Positions 38,576 through 49,620 of a DNA stretch of 64,000 bases are shown one piece after another. Location: assembly GCF_950023065.1 (NCBI RefSeq), contig NC_088679.1, forward strand, positions 34,906,001 to 34,970,000, read 5' to 3'. Under the pieces are notes generated by a model, which saw only the letters and a list, made by a program, of their open reading frames with translations, had not been told where the DNA came from and searched no databases. Numbering within the stretch: position 1 is the stretch's first letter; each line of letters begins with the position of its first letter. Both the position numbers and the translations under genes were made by a program. The stretch is from Planococcus citri. Its lineage: Eukaryota; Arthropoda; Insecta; Hemiptera; Pseudococcidae.

Positions 38576-41500
38576 AGGAGGAATATTTAATTTACTTTCA
38601 ACATCAATTTTCCAATGTCAAAACACCCAAAAATATAGGTACATTTGTACGATTCAAAAAATTTTCATCACTTGAAGGAAAACATTTAGAAATTGTACGA
38701 GTATGTAGAAATCATATTACTTATACTCATATACGTTTTTTGTTAATTCGTGATTCATGGGAAAAATACAGTGAAAAAATTATGAATAAGATTTTACAAA
38801 AGCACAAGCATATTATGATATTCAAATTTTTTTGTTTTTTGCGGGAATAAATTATTCTATTAAAAATATCCACGTAGGTACTACTTTTCGAGGTAAATTT
38901 AAGTAATTATAATTTTGTAATTTGGGTCGAAATATTGTTCACAGAATTGATTATACTGATTAGGTATCTATAGACCTACACGTACCTAACTTTTTCCTAT
39001 AATCTATTGTACGAGATATGTAATTGAAAAAATTTTTGAATTTCGTGGCTTCCTATGTAGTCTATGCACCTAATTGGAATGTTTTACTTTCTGAGATTGA
39101 ATGCAACTTTTCATCGTTCTATGAAAACATTTCAAAAACTAGGAATAAAATTAAATCGAAAAAAAGAATAAGGCACAGAACTGAATGGAGAACTCCGGTA
39201 ATAGTCTTATGAACCTATAGGCTTTAGGTAGGAAAATAGGTAAAAGGAACTTAGTTTGAAACGAAACCTACCACCAAAACTTAATAATATATATATTCTT
39301 AAAATTAAATTCAAGTCTTTTATTCGAAAATTTATTCAACTCGAATGAAATCATCAACAGACTACCTCAACAATGAAGTAAAAAAAAAACTATAACAATG
39401 CTGACATTTTGACAGATATTGGTGCTTAATCTACCCATATTAATTCGCATACACCGTAAGAATACGTATACTTTGACGTCATTGTAAACTTATGGCAGTT
39501 AGTTACGTAGAGCCAAGCCCATGTGCGTGTAATTCTGACGAAAAATATTTCATAAAACATCGAGAATTTATAATTATGAGGCATCATTATAAAAATGTCG
39601 TCAAAATTTTCACCACAAGATGAAAACGTAGATACCATATGGACATAACGTGTACCCACTAGTCACTATACCCAATAAAATGAGTGTACCTAAAGATAAA
39701 AAGGTTATCAAATATTAAACCAGCTCTTGTTCAATAGGTAAGTTTAAATTAATATCTCAGATATTGCATGATGAGACTATGACAGGTACTTGAAATTTAA
39801 GAAATCGACGAGTGGAGTGTAGACTCTGTAGTCTATATGGTTGAATAATTCGGATGACTTGAAGATATTCGAAACACTTGTATCGAATTTTGACTCTTTT
39901 TTGGGTAGGTACACATAGTCGTAAATCCCTGAAGATGCCTGAAGTCAATTGAATGATTGATTAATGAATAGGTATAGTGTTGGAATTGCCTCGCTGTTGG
40001 ATACTTTCTGCGACTTTCTGTACAAAGCAGTCGCGTTTTATGCAAACTAAAAAAAAGTAAAATGAAATCCGAGTCAAATTCCACATTTTTTTCCAACATT
40101 TTTTTTTTTTGCTTTGAAAAAACGATTGATTTCTAAATGATAAATCTAGACATGTTTGTGGGATCTTTATTCTTTACAACTTGACATGACTCGCTTTTTC
40201 TTTTCATCGACCGGAAGCTTGAGAATAAGGCTCCCTTCTTCTAAACATATCTTTCCTCTACAACAACCACCCTTGAAGAAAATTCAATTGATTTTGAAAA
40301 AAATGCACTTGAATTTTAAAACTACCCTTTTTTAAGCAGCTCATAAATTTTCAGTCAACGTATTAATATATGTAGGTACCTACAAAGATTTCTACTAAAA
40401 TTTGTCCAATTTTTGAAATAAGTACGAGAAAATAGAATTCACCGAACATCTCCAAGAAAAAAAATAACGACATCCAAACCGTTACCATACGTAGGTATAA
40501 TTTGTTCATAAATCACATCCAATAACGTTCTCTTCACCTAAAGACACTGCCCGCCAAAATCTCACTCCTGCACCACCTAGTAAGAAAAATACCCATTTCA
40601 GACGGTACCTATTTATATACTTTTGAAATCGTAAATCACAATAGAGAAATTCGAAATACCTAACGTAAACTGCATTGTCCAAATTGAATGCCCGTCTGTC
40701 ATGCAGATCTGAATGTAAAAACGTAGGAAAATAAACCTCCAGCCTAGACTTTTTTCATAGGTAGGTTTAAAATGCGACGACAACGACAACGATGTATACA
40801 ACGAACCAGACACCCTAGGTCACTTCGAATAATAGATTGCCTCATGCCAATTCCAAGAACAGCCATTTCGCAATATCAAAAGGGATCTGCAAGGCTTACT
40901 TACAAGCTACTGGTACAGATTACCTATTCCAATACCCCATACATGATGCAATCGTGTCGCCATATTTTGTAATACAAAAATCAGCCCTTTTAAAATGTAG
41001 ATACTAGATAGGTAGTAAACACATATTTTTCAGAGGTTTTGGCGGGAATTTGATTTCTTTTTTAAAAAGAATTCGAGGGTGGTAAATTTATTTCGATGTT
41101 TCATCATACTATAAAATTCCATTCATGGCATACTATTTTACTACATTTAATGTTGAAAGACTGGCATATATAGTAGATCTCGGAAGTGATTATACAAATT
41201 TTGTAAATGTATCATACTTAATAGCTTGTAACATGTCAACATTTTATTTGTAACGTGTCACTAAAAATATCAAGTTCAATAAACCTAATTGCAACTAAGC
41301 ATACGATCGTACATTATTGAATTGCTTTATTCTTCGACCTAAATATAGATGATGTAGAATTATTTTAAGCTTCATATTATTTTATTCGATGGTAATTTTC
41401 ACGAATGAATTTATTCAAATCGTACGAAACGCCGATTAATTAACGAATATTTGAATTATTTGAGGTCAAGTGGCAAACTTTGTATAAATTTGTAGTAATA

Positions 41501-42521
41501 AACTCGTAAGGATAAATATTACACAACGATGAAAAAAAAATCTGAGGACTCGAAGATGCGATATCACATTTTTTAGCAATATGAATCATAATACCGCTAG
41601 ATGAATAATTTTTTTCAGAAATAAATGTAAAATGAGCGCGAGTTGATTAGAATTGTTTTGGAATTTTTTCGTTGCAAATATTGGTAACACTAATCTGAAA
41701 AAAAAAACAAATCAGAGCATCTAAAAATTATCATGACTAGATATCTCAATTTGATTTGTTTTCATAATTTAATTAGTTTCCAAGACCCAATACTCATTAA
41801 AATTCCAATAAATTGTTTTACTACCCATAATCGAAGGCTAAGAAAAGAAAATTACGTTATTGCATTTTAAATCCCAATTTCAAAATTTATTCATCGCTCA
41901 TAATTCGTCTGCACTGATTCCAAATTGAATGAAAAGTGGTGGTTTGCAGTTTTTCAAGTTTGCGGTGCCTACTTTTTTCTCGCTATGCAATTGTAATAAC
42001 ATCTCGAATCACTCTCGAATGCACGATGTTTTGTTACTTTCTTGTTTACAGTCCTGCCTGAAATATTTTAATGATACTACCTTAATTGCACACGATGCGG
42101 TTCGGCCAATTGGCATACTTTCCTGACTATAAACAAACATATGTATTATTTGTATTTTTCTTAATTACCTATTATTTTTTGAATGAAAAGGTGCCAGAAA
42201 AAGTAAGGGACAATACGATGAATTCGAAGCTTTTTTTGTTGTAAAAAATTTGAAATGTGGTCGATCGGATGAAAAGAAAATAATGAATAGGTACTCAAAA
42301 ATTTCTGTACTACTTCATACTTTGCAAGGGAAAAAAATTACAACAATTTCGCTGAATAAAATAAGTATATCTAATTCTATAAAATTTTCATCTTCGCTAC
42401 ATATTTTTTTTCAAGTTGAAATGGCCAGTTTCATAAGAAATTTATTTGCGAAGAAAAACACGAGTGCAATACATTATCATTTTTATCACGCATAACCAAA
42501 CCAAATTGATGTACTCAAAAC

Positions 42522-42603
42522 AGTGAATCCGTGAAGGAAATTATTGCTATACGATTCAAAATAGTAAATTCGTTAAGGAAATTATTGCTACGATACACAA
42601 AAT
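42522..42603. repeat. two tandem copies of a 41-bp unit
   Basis: The unit starts AGTGAATCCGTGAAGGAAATT. The second copy has a handful of substitutions and small shifts. Confidence 0.7.
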
Positions 42604-44967
42604 GATCTGCGTTTGTAAACAGTTGAAATAAAATTCACAATTTTTATGACAATTTTTATTTCGATTGGAATTTTTATGATTAAAACTGCCATGTTGCATT
42701 AATATAATAACATTTCTAGAGCATTTTAAACGTATAATTTGGAGAAAAACAAACAATTTTTAAATTTCAGGCTTTCAGGGAGTATAAAATTTATAAAGTA
42801 TGCCTACATTGATAGAATTCCCAATAGAAGAGTAAAAAGTCGGCTGAAGATAAATAAAGGATTTATTCTCTCTAGTCTCTAGTTTAGTTTATTTTTCTTC
42901 CAAGTAAGTAATCTTTTCAATAAGTAGGTATTCCTATAATTATTTCAAAATGTATGATAGAAAAAATCATTAGGATTCTACTTCAAAATTAGACAATAGG
43001 TACCTGTATTTCACATTACTCATCATCGTCCAAAGTTTTTTTTTTGTTTTTTTTTGAGAATCTCATTTTTAAAACAATAAAACATAATTCATGATAATCG
43101 CTTCGTTTTTTTTCTTTTTTTAAAAATTCTCAGAGCAGCTTTTGGTGTCGATCGCTCATGCTGCAAAAATCGCGTAATAAGGCGATTTTGAGAAAAAAAA
43201 TTACCAAAACCTCGCACATTTTCCCTATAAATTTTTGCACATTTTTTTCAGGAGTCGATTCAGAGGTAAATTTCATTAGGAATCGACTGGTGGTTAGAGC
43301 AATACGATCGGTTCGCGCGTTTTCTTTCTATGAGCAAAAGTAGCTCAAAAATCGTTGCTTTTTTCGATTTATTTTGCAATTAAATTTCGGTTTATTTTGG
43401 GGTCTTATTGATTGAATTTCGTTTAAAAACTGAAAAATCAACTACAAACACCTGAAGTGTTGAAGTGTTTTTTCAGCTTTAGTCTGATATTTTTCACATC
43501 TCTGTACACCTATTTTATGTAATTTTAACAGAATTTCATTCCTCTTTAATCAATTTTTCATAATTCTGAACATTTTTTTTTTTTTTTTGATATTTTAAGG
43601 TTTTTTTGAGAGATGTTTTGCTTAATTTTCTCGATGTTGCATCAACTTTGGGTCAATTCTAACTGCTTTCACCACAACTTAAGCATTTTTTAAAACAATT
43701 TTTGCAGCTCAATTTTTAAAATTTTACATCAAATTAAAGAATTTCAAGCAATTGATTTGTCGCCTCATAAAATTTTTATTCATGATAATTCGAATTTTGA
43801 TCATTTTTAATCAGGTGATTTTCAAGAATGCGGGGGAAATGTTTGGATCTGATCACAAACGGTCAGGTCTCCCCATTGGGACTGATGACGTCTGAATAAT
43901 ATATAAAATATGGATTTAGGGAATGTCTGGATTTGATTAGGACGGATCTGGTCTGATCAATCAGGTGTGATTAGATCACCTCAAATCTGGTTAAATCCAA
44001 AGAGGTACCTCCTATTGAAGCTAGGAAATGGGTAAGTCTGATCAGACCCAATCATTTTTCGCTGCAAATTTTCAAATAATGTAAAGACTTTTGTAAACTT
44101 TCTTGCTTTTTTTTTTTTTTTTTTTTTAGTGATTAGGTAGGTAGCCTATTATGCCGATTTTATAGTTGTTATGATATTTTGATGTCAATAAGGAATTTTT
44201 TAATAATCCATACAATTTTTGCTAGATTTCAAAAAATGAGATTCCATACATATAGGATGCCTCATGAAAGAAAGCCAGCTATCTAATTGAATAACTGAGG
44301 ATCCTAAAAAAGTTACAAATTTTCTAAAACGACCAAAAAAAAATTCATAATAATAGGTGAAAAAATTGAATGATAATTTCGAGGCTCAATAAAGGTCACT
44401 AAGATTTTCAAAAGTGCGATCAGACACTTTGTTATGCAAACCCAACCACTGTCGAATTTTGAAACAGCTATCTCTCGACATAAGTGAACCAAAGTGTACT
44501 GCATATTTTTAGGTTTCAGTTTTTTCAAAATATAATAGGTACTCCAAAGTGTCAAAAAGTGCGACTGAACAGCTAGTGCAGTCATGATTTTATTCACTTT
44601 CCATTAGCTTATCACTGCATAAAAACATTTAAAAATTCATTTTTAGGATCATAAAAATTCAAATTCAAAGAAATCATCATTAAAAGCACCAAGAACGTCA
44701 TAACTACATAAATTTCACGCTCTGGCGCGCCACAACAAACAACACGCGGCAGAACATCCATATAGGTACTCGTAATAGGCCTACATCATAAAATATAAGA
44801 CCTTCCATCGTAGTAGGTAGAGGTACCACTTGAAAAAACAAACAATTTTTTTTTTGAAATAATGATCTATGAAGAGCATTTGCTTCAGTCTCAGGATTTC
44901 GACTCTCAATAACCGTATGCCTCTTACGTAGACCTGCACCTAGGAAATAAAAATCAGAACTTCATAA

Positions 44968-45143
44968 AATACAGGGTCCCCAGAAATATCGGTCATAGGA
45001 CTCATAGCTGGCGAAAATTTTTATGAAAAATTTGTTTTTCAGCGCTGAGTCATATCAAAACACATTGATCAATGCTACCAACCCATAATTTTTTTACGAA
45101 AATTTTTGTCAGCTACATACCCCATATTTCTGAGCACTCTGTA
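44968..45143. repeat. small TA-flanked foldback MITE (about 175 bp)
   Basis: Left end TACAGGGTCCCCAGAAATAT (from 44970) and right end, read on the opposite strand from 45143, TACAGAGTGCTCAGAAATAT. The arms continue with CAGCTGGCGAAAATTTTTA on the left and its diverged mirror at 45090-45115. TA at both edges suggests a mariner-type target site. Confidence 0.7.
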
Positions 45144-45462
45144 GTCCTGTACATATAGCAACTCCTATATATGTACGTAAGGACCTACCTACGTATAAGT
45201 ACATAGGTAAACTCATCGACAGGAAAAATGTATGAAACATGGCTGAGCGTCGAGTATAAATTGCCTGCTGCCACTTCATATATCTGTTCGTGTTTATACG
45301 CGTTAAATTACTGTAATCTACGGTAGTTGACAATTAGCGAAAATTTTTCATATTTATGAAAAACATTCAACTTTAACCACTTCGACCTTGTGTTTTCAAA
45401 CAAAAGGCTAGCGATGCGCATAATGCACAATTTCCTACCGACCGTTATCACGTTATCAGTCG
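45144..45462. other. left flank of the Polinton, no gene seen
   Basis: About 320 bp with CCTAC-type simple sequence. Nothing recognisable. Confidence 0.5.
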
Positions 45463-45468
45463 CATGCT
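45463..45468. other. left target-site duplication CATGCT of the Polinton
   Basis: Identical to 62752-62757 on the far side of the element. Confidence 0.9.
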
Positions 45469-46590
45469 AGTAGTAAGGATGACCCTCTGGACCCAACCAA
45501 GCGGGTTGCATACCCGGACGGTGGCAGGCGCAAGGTATGCACGCACGGTTGGGTCTAGAGAGACGTAATGTTGTGGGATGCCTAAGAGGTAGGTGGCAGG
45601 CATACAGTTTCTCCCCCCCTCCCCTCCCCTCCCCTCCCCTCCCCTCCCCTCCCCTCCCCTCCCCTCCCCTCCCCCCATGAAACATCGCGAATTGGTTGGT
45701 GGCAGGTGTATGGTTTTTAAACCACCCTCCCCTCCCCTTCCCTACAAAACCTCTCGAATTGGTTGGTGGCAGGCATATGGATTCTAAACCCCCCTTTCCA
45801 CCCCCTACCTCTTTGAAACCTTACGAAAGATGGTTTACACTGAAGGGGTTGATTTCTCAACCCCCGGAGGTGGTTGGTTTTCAAAATTTAAATATTTTTT
45901 TTACACAAATAAAAAGTAAAGCAAAAAAAAAAAAATGAAACTGAAATGTTTTTCAAGAAAAAATAAAATAAAAATGAAGCAAAAAAAATAAAATCAATAT
46001 ACTGACTTACCAAATGAATCAGGTGTGAAGAGAAACGAACTCGAATGTTGAAAAAAAAAAGAGCAAGAGGAGCACGCAACACGAACACGTCTGAACTGAA
46101 CGCAGCACACGAGAAGAATGACTGAGATGCTGGAAGGGTTAGGCTAACATTGCCGACGCAGAGCGCGCCACATTCACTTCCCCCACTCCTACTTTTAGAT
46201 ATGTGCACACATTTGATTGGTGGCAGGTGGACAGATGTTGTGTAATAATTCTCAGAAGTTCTAATCTCATCTTTATCTACAGGAAATGAGTTAGCAGCTG
46301 GTATTCTTACTAATGATTATTTTATTGTTATGTCTAGCCAGTATTCTTGGAAGTTCTTATCTTATCAACAGGAAATGAGTCATCACATAGCATTCTCTTT
46401 AATGGTTATTTTTTTGTTTTGTCTAGACAGTACTCTCAGAAGTTCTAATTTTATTTTACCAACAGGAAATGAGTCATGCAGCTGGCATTCTTTTTAATGA
46501 TTATTTTTTACTTTTGTCTAGCCAGAATTCTCAGAATTTCTTATCTTATTTTATTAACAGGATATGAGTCATCTGTTTTAAGCCATACTA
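45469..46590. repeat. Polinton left terminal inverted repeat
   Basis: Matches 61550-62751 in inverted orientation. The best block (45888-46240 against 62040-62400) shows 4 mismatches in about 130 bases by eye, all transitions, which suggests moderate age. The outer 200 bases diverge in simple repeats. The inner part (46236-46573) is a tandem array of units of about 90-95 bp, each with CAGGAAATGAGTCAT and GTTTTGTCTAG. Confidence 0.9.
45612..45676. repeat. CCCCT pentanucleotide microsatellite in the left TIR
   Basis: About 12 units of CCCCT, pure, purine-free on this strand. The right TIR has a different repeat, GAGGT (62596-62625), at the corresponding place. Confidence 0.95.
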
Positions 46591-46639
46591 ATTTACTAGT
46601 AGACATTTTCTGTTAGTCTTTTACAACACCTTGAACAAG

Positions 46640-47275
46640 ATGGATGCTAGTTGTGATTTAGATGTGAGGTGGAAACACCCATTTGCAGCAATAGTTGCAG
46701 GTCCTTCAGGTTGTGGAAAGACACAGTTTGTACTGAAATTTCTGAAGTATAAAAAAGAAATGTACGATGTACAATTTCATGAAATAATTTGGTTTTATTC
46801 TGAATGGCAGAGTTGGTATAATGAACATCGAGATATAAAATTTGAAGAAGGTCTGCCCAAAATGAATTTTGAGAATAAATTACCTAGACTTGTTGTTATT
46901 GATGATATGATGCGTGAATCAAACAACTCAGTAGTTGATTTATTTACAAAAGGTTGCCATCATAGAAATGTTAGTGTATTTTTTATAACCCAAAATCTTT
47001 TCCATCAAGGTAAAGGTCAAAGAGACATCTCATTAAATGCTCATTACATTGTATATTTCAAGAATCCTAGAGATAAAGCCCAAATCCAACATTTAGCTAG
47101 ACAGCTATGTCCAGAAAATATAAAATTTGTACAAGAAGCTTATAATGATGCAACCTCACAACCTCATGGGTACTTACTTTTAGATTTAAAACAAAATACA
47201 CCAGAAGAAATTCGATTTAGAACAAATATATTTCCACCTGACAAGAACCATTATGTCTATGTACCAAAGAAGTGA
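46640..47275 (+). CDS. Polinton packaging ATPase (FtsK/HerA type)
   Basis: A 211-residue genome-packaging ATPase of the A32/FtsK-HerA lineage, predicted to drive DNA into the capsid. Walker A is AGPSGCGKTQF near residue 25; Walker B is LPRLVVIDDMM near residue 90, followed by the HHRNVSVFFITQNLFHQGKG segment, which carries the usual sensor-like TQN. The start is the ATG of MDASCDL at 46640, after which homology begins at once; the upstream codons have no in-frame ATG. It is the first gene of the plus-strand block, 60 bp before the next. No lesions. Very likely correct at family level. Confidence 0.93.
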   Translation: MDASCDLDVRWKHPFAAIVAGPSGCGKTQFVLKFLKYKKEMYDVQFHEIIWFYSEWQSWYNEHRDIKFEEGLPKMNFENKLPRLVVIDDMMRESNNSVVDLFTKGCHHRNVSVFFITQNLFHQGKGQRDISLNAHYIVYFKNPRDKAQIQHLARQLCPENIKFVQEAYNDATSQPHGYLLLDLKQNTPEEIRFRTNIFPPDKNHYVYVPKK

Positions 47276-47335
47276 TAATTGGGTAGAGTACTTTAAAAAG
47301 AGTAGCATTTTGTGAGAAGTGTTCAGTTGATCACC

Positions 47336-47665
47336 ATGTCTCGTAATGTGCGGAATAACTTTGAGGTGCTCCAAGCCCTCATCAAAATGAATCCCAAACA
47401 AAGAGCAAATGTACTAAGAGATGCAGATGCGGGCTTAATAATTGCAATATGTGAATGCGCTCTGAACACTTTAAAAGGAAATGTACCTCTAACTCCAGCT
47501 CAGAAGACAAAGTTATCGCGATTCAGACGGTTGTTACATACTTTGGTACAGCAACCTCGCAAGTGGAAAAGTAAACGAGATCTTCTTGTACAGAAAGGTG
47601 GTGCAATCTTACCTATACTACTTGGAGCAGTTGTTTCCTCATTACTCACACATTATTTGAAGTGA
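47336..47665 (+). CDS. small conserved Polinton protein with hydrophobic C-terminus (109 aa)
   Basis: Starts MSRNVRNNFEVLQALIKM. The first 60 residues look helical, a basic stretch follows (RKWKSKRDLLVQK), and the protein ends in a hydrophobic tail GGAILPILLGAVVSSLLTHY. Small proteins of this design, with a Lys/Arg-LL-x-GG-hydrophobic ending, recur in invertebrate Polintons, where a membrane-active virion role has been suggested. I infer only a virion-associated protein; the function is unknown. It ends 26 bp before the next start. Confidence 0.75.
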   Translation: MSRNVRNNFEVLQALIKMNPKQRANVLRDADAGLIIAICECALNTLKGNVPLTPAQKTKLSRFRRLLHTLVQQPRKWKSKRDLLVQKGGAILPILLGAVVSSLLTHYLK

Positions 47666-47691
47666 GAGGGAGAAGAAAAAAAGAAGAAAAA

Positions 47692-48528
47692 ATGCAACAT
47701 GCAAAGAAAATGATACTTATTTCTCCAGATATGCTGTCAGCGCATAAGATTACAAACCCTACTACAAATAGCAGTAATGTACCCAACATTCAAGAATATG
47801 AGCCCAGAAAAATTGATCCAGTAGAAAATTTGGAAAAAGAAATGCATACCATTTTAAATGATAAGAGTACTGGAGATCGAGATAAATGGTCAATGTACTA
47901 TCAGCTATTACAGCGATATTTTCGACATAATGAAGAAGAACGTAAACCTTGGATGCAAGAAAATAGTGGTAGTAATTCGTCCTCTGCAGAAAATAAAATG
48001 TCAAATGAGCAAATATTGGAAACAATACCTGTCACAATGCAAAGAAAAGCAAATGCTATGTTAAATTGGATAGGTCGCTCAGATATGGTAAAATGGAATG
48101 ATGTAGGTGAAGTTAGTATTGGGGGTAACAAAATTTCAGGTTCAAATATTGTTGATTTGATGAGAGATTTATTAAGTAATCGAAAAGCTAATGCACCATT
48201 AGGGATGAGAGAATTTTGTACAACTTTAAAAAGACTTAATGTACCAGATACCTTCATAATAAACCGAAATCATTGGGAAACTTATACATCATCAAAATAT
48301 AGACCAAGTGGTGTAGGTCATCTGTCTCTATCACCTCAATTTGGGGCTACTAGCACTCCTGAATCAACTCTTCGCAATACCAGTTGGTCTTCATTATCGC
48401 AATTGAGCACACCTGGTGGATCAGCAAGGAAAACACAGTATCATACTCCTTTACATACACCTCAAGTACCAAGAAAGTCAGGAAGAGACAGAAAGGGGAA
48501 TCCAAAGTGGGCATCTTTTGTAAGATAA
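47692..48528 (+). CDS. conserved Polinton protein of unknown function (278 aa)
   Basis: Starts MQHAKKMILISPDMLSAHKI. Residues 40-95 form an acidic/aromatic helical stretch (ENLEKEMHTILNDKSTGDRD, then YQLLQRYFRHNEEERKPW). A middle domain around 110-210 contains MLNWIGRSDMVKWNDVGEVS and NIVDLMRDLLSNRK. The C-terminal third is Ser/Thr/Pro-rich and basic (TPQVPRKSGRDRKGNPKWAS) and looks disordered. The position between the small protein and integrase is typical of insect Polintons, where a protein of this type recurs without assigned function. The ATG at 47692 is the first in frame; the stop lies 6 bp before the integrase start. Confidence 0.75.
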   Translation: MQHAKKMILISPDMLSAHKITNPTTNSSNVPNIQEYEPRKIDPVENLEKEMHTILNDKSTGDRDKWSMYYQLLQRYFRHNEEERKPWMQENSGSNSSSAENKMSNEQILETIPVTMQRKANAMLNWIGRSDMVKWNDVGEVSIGGNKISGSNIVDLMRDLLSNRKANAPLGMREFCTTLKRLNVPDTFIINRNHWETYTSSKYRPSGVGHLSLSPQFGATSTPESTLRNTSWSSLSQLSTPGGSARKTQYHTPLHTPQVPRKSGRDRKGNPKWASFVR

Positions 48529-48534
48529 GTGGTA

Positions 48535-49611
48535 ATGGCCAGTAAACAGAGACAGTTGGAAAATATTTACTACAATGTTGAGCAACCTCAAGCATATGCA
48601 GGAGTGCATCCTTTATTGAAACGTGTAAAAGGTAAAATTTCAAAAGATGAAGTTATAGATTGGTTAAGATCTCAAGATACATATACCCTATTCAAACCTG
48701 CTAGAAAGAGATTTGTTCGAAATCGATATGTAGTTACAAACATGAATGACTTGTGGCAAGCTGATTTAGTTGATATGCAGAGTATGAAAGAACATAATGA
48801 TGGGTATGCCTACATTCTAACAGTAATTGATGTATTTAGCAAGAAAGCATTTGCTCAACCTTTGAAACAGAAAACTGCAGCCAACGTAATTGAAGCATTT
48901 CAAGAAATATTTGATAGTAATGAAGGAAAAAGACCGATTAAACTGCAAACTGACAAAGGTAAAGAATTTGTAGCTAAAGAGGTGCAGAAATTTTTCAAAA
49001 ACAATGATATTAATCATTTTACTACTTCAAATCCAGAAGTGAAAGCATGTGTAGTAGAAAGATTCAATAGAACACTGAAAACCCACATGTATAAGTTTCT
49101 ATTTTATCGAAATGATGGACGTTATGTAGATGACTTGCAAGATATGATTGATGGGTATAACAATTCATACCATCGATCAATAAAAATGACACCCAACCAG
49201 GTTAATGAAGATAACATTTTGACAGTTTATCAAAATTTGTACAGTAAAACAATGGAGATGCGAAAACCAAAGTTAAATGTGGGAGATTATGTGAGATTGA
49301 CAAAAAATAAAGATGTTTTTGCAAAAGGTTATACAATTTCATTTACTGAAGAAGTTTTCAAAATTATTAAAGTTATACCTCACACCATACCTGTGTACGA
49401 GATTGAAGACTTGAATGGTGAAAAAGTAGAGGGGCAATTTTATGAGAAGGAATTGCAAAAGGTAAATTATAACCCAGATGGTGAATTTATAGTGGAGGAA
49501 GTTATAAAAACTGGTGGAAAGGGTGAAAATGCTCAGTGTCTTGTGAAGTGGCGAGGCTATCCGTCGTCATTCAACTCTTGGGAGCCTGCTAGAAATATCA
49601 GAAATTTATAA
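48535..49611 (+). CDS. Polinton retroviral-type integrase with chromodomain (358 aa)
   Basis: Catalyses insertion of the linear element DNA at 6-bp staggered sites. The rve core spans about residues 65-230, with catalytic Asp in DLWQADLVDMQ and LQTDKGKEFV and catalytic Glu in VVERFNRTLKTHMYKF (D,D-35-E type). After an SH3-like segment (LNVGDYVRLTKNKDVF) comes a C-terminal chromodomain, EFIVEEVIKTGG, LVKWRGYPSSFNSWEPARNI, which probably directs the element to modified histones. All catalytic residues are present. The start at 48535 (MASKQRQLEN) is the first ATG after the preceding stop. Confidence 0.96.
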   Translation: MASKQRQLENIYYNVEQPQAYAGVHPLLKRVKGKISKDEVIDWLRSQDTYTLFKPARKRFVRNRYVVTNMNDLWQADLVDMQSMKEHNDGYAYILTVIDVFSKKAFAQPLKQKTAANVIEAFQEIFDSNEGKRPIKLQTDKGKEFVAKEVQKFFKNNDINHFTTSNPEVKACVVERFNRTLKTHMYKFLFYRNDGRYVDDLQDMIDGYNNSYHRSIKMTPNQVNEDNILTVYQNLYSKTMEMRKPKLNVGDYVRLTKNKDVFAKGYTISFTEEVFKIIKVIPHTIPVYEIEDLNGEKVEGQFYEKELQKVNYNPDGEFIVEEVIKTGGKGENAQCLVKWRGYPSSFNSWEPARNIRNL

Positions 49612-49620
49612 GTTGTTAAA

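Larger units (their letters stand above)
37346..44969. other. gene-poor intergenic DNA
   Basis: 7.6 kb of AT-rich sequence with tandem repeats (separate entries at 37907-38000, 38262-38575 and 42522-42603) and CCTAC runs at 37398-37425. The short ORFs show no recognisable domain or splice structure. Confidence 0.6.

Noticed and set aside
40540..41060. Possible inverted-repeat element bounded by CCCGCCAAAA and TTTTGGCGGGA
   Set aside because: Only about 12 bases match and the interior shows no pairing, so it may be coincidence.
45448..45938. Several ORFs rich in Pro or Gly/Arg at the left Polinton end
   Set aside because: They are translations of CCCCT and related simple repeats in the terminal inverted repeat.
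45888..46208. Mirrored ORFs in both terminal repeats (the other at 62089-62277)
   Set aside because: They exist because the repeats are copies of each other. No protein signature is visible; the conserved feature is more likely a promoter and splice donor.
47762..48257. Minus-strand ORFs of 87 and 118 codons under the 278-aa gene
   Set aside because: Antisense shadows of a plus-strand gene in a strongly one-directional block.
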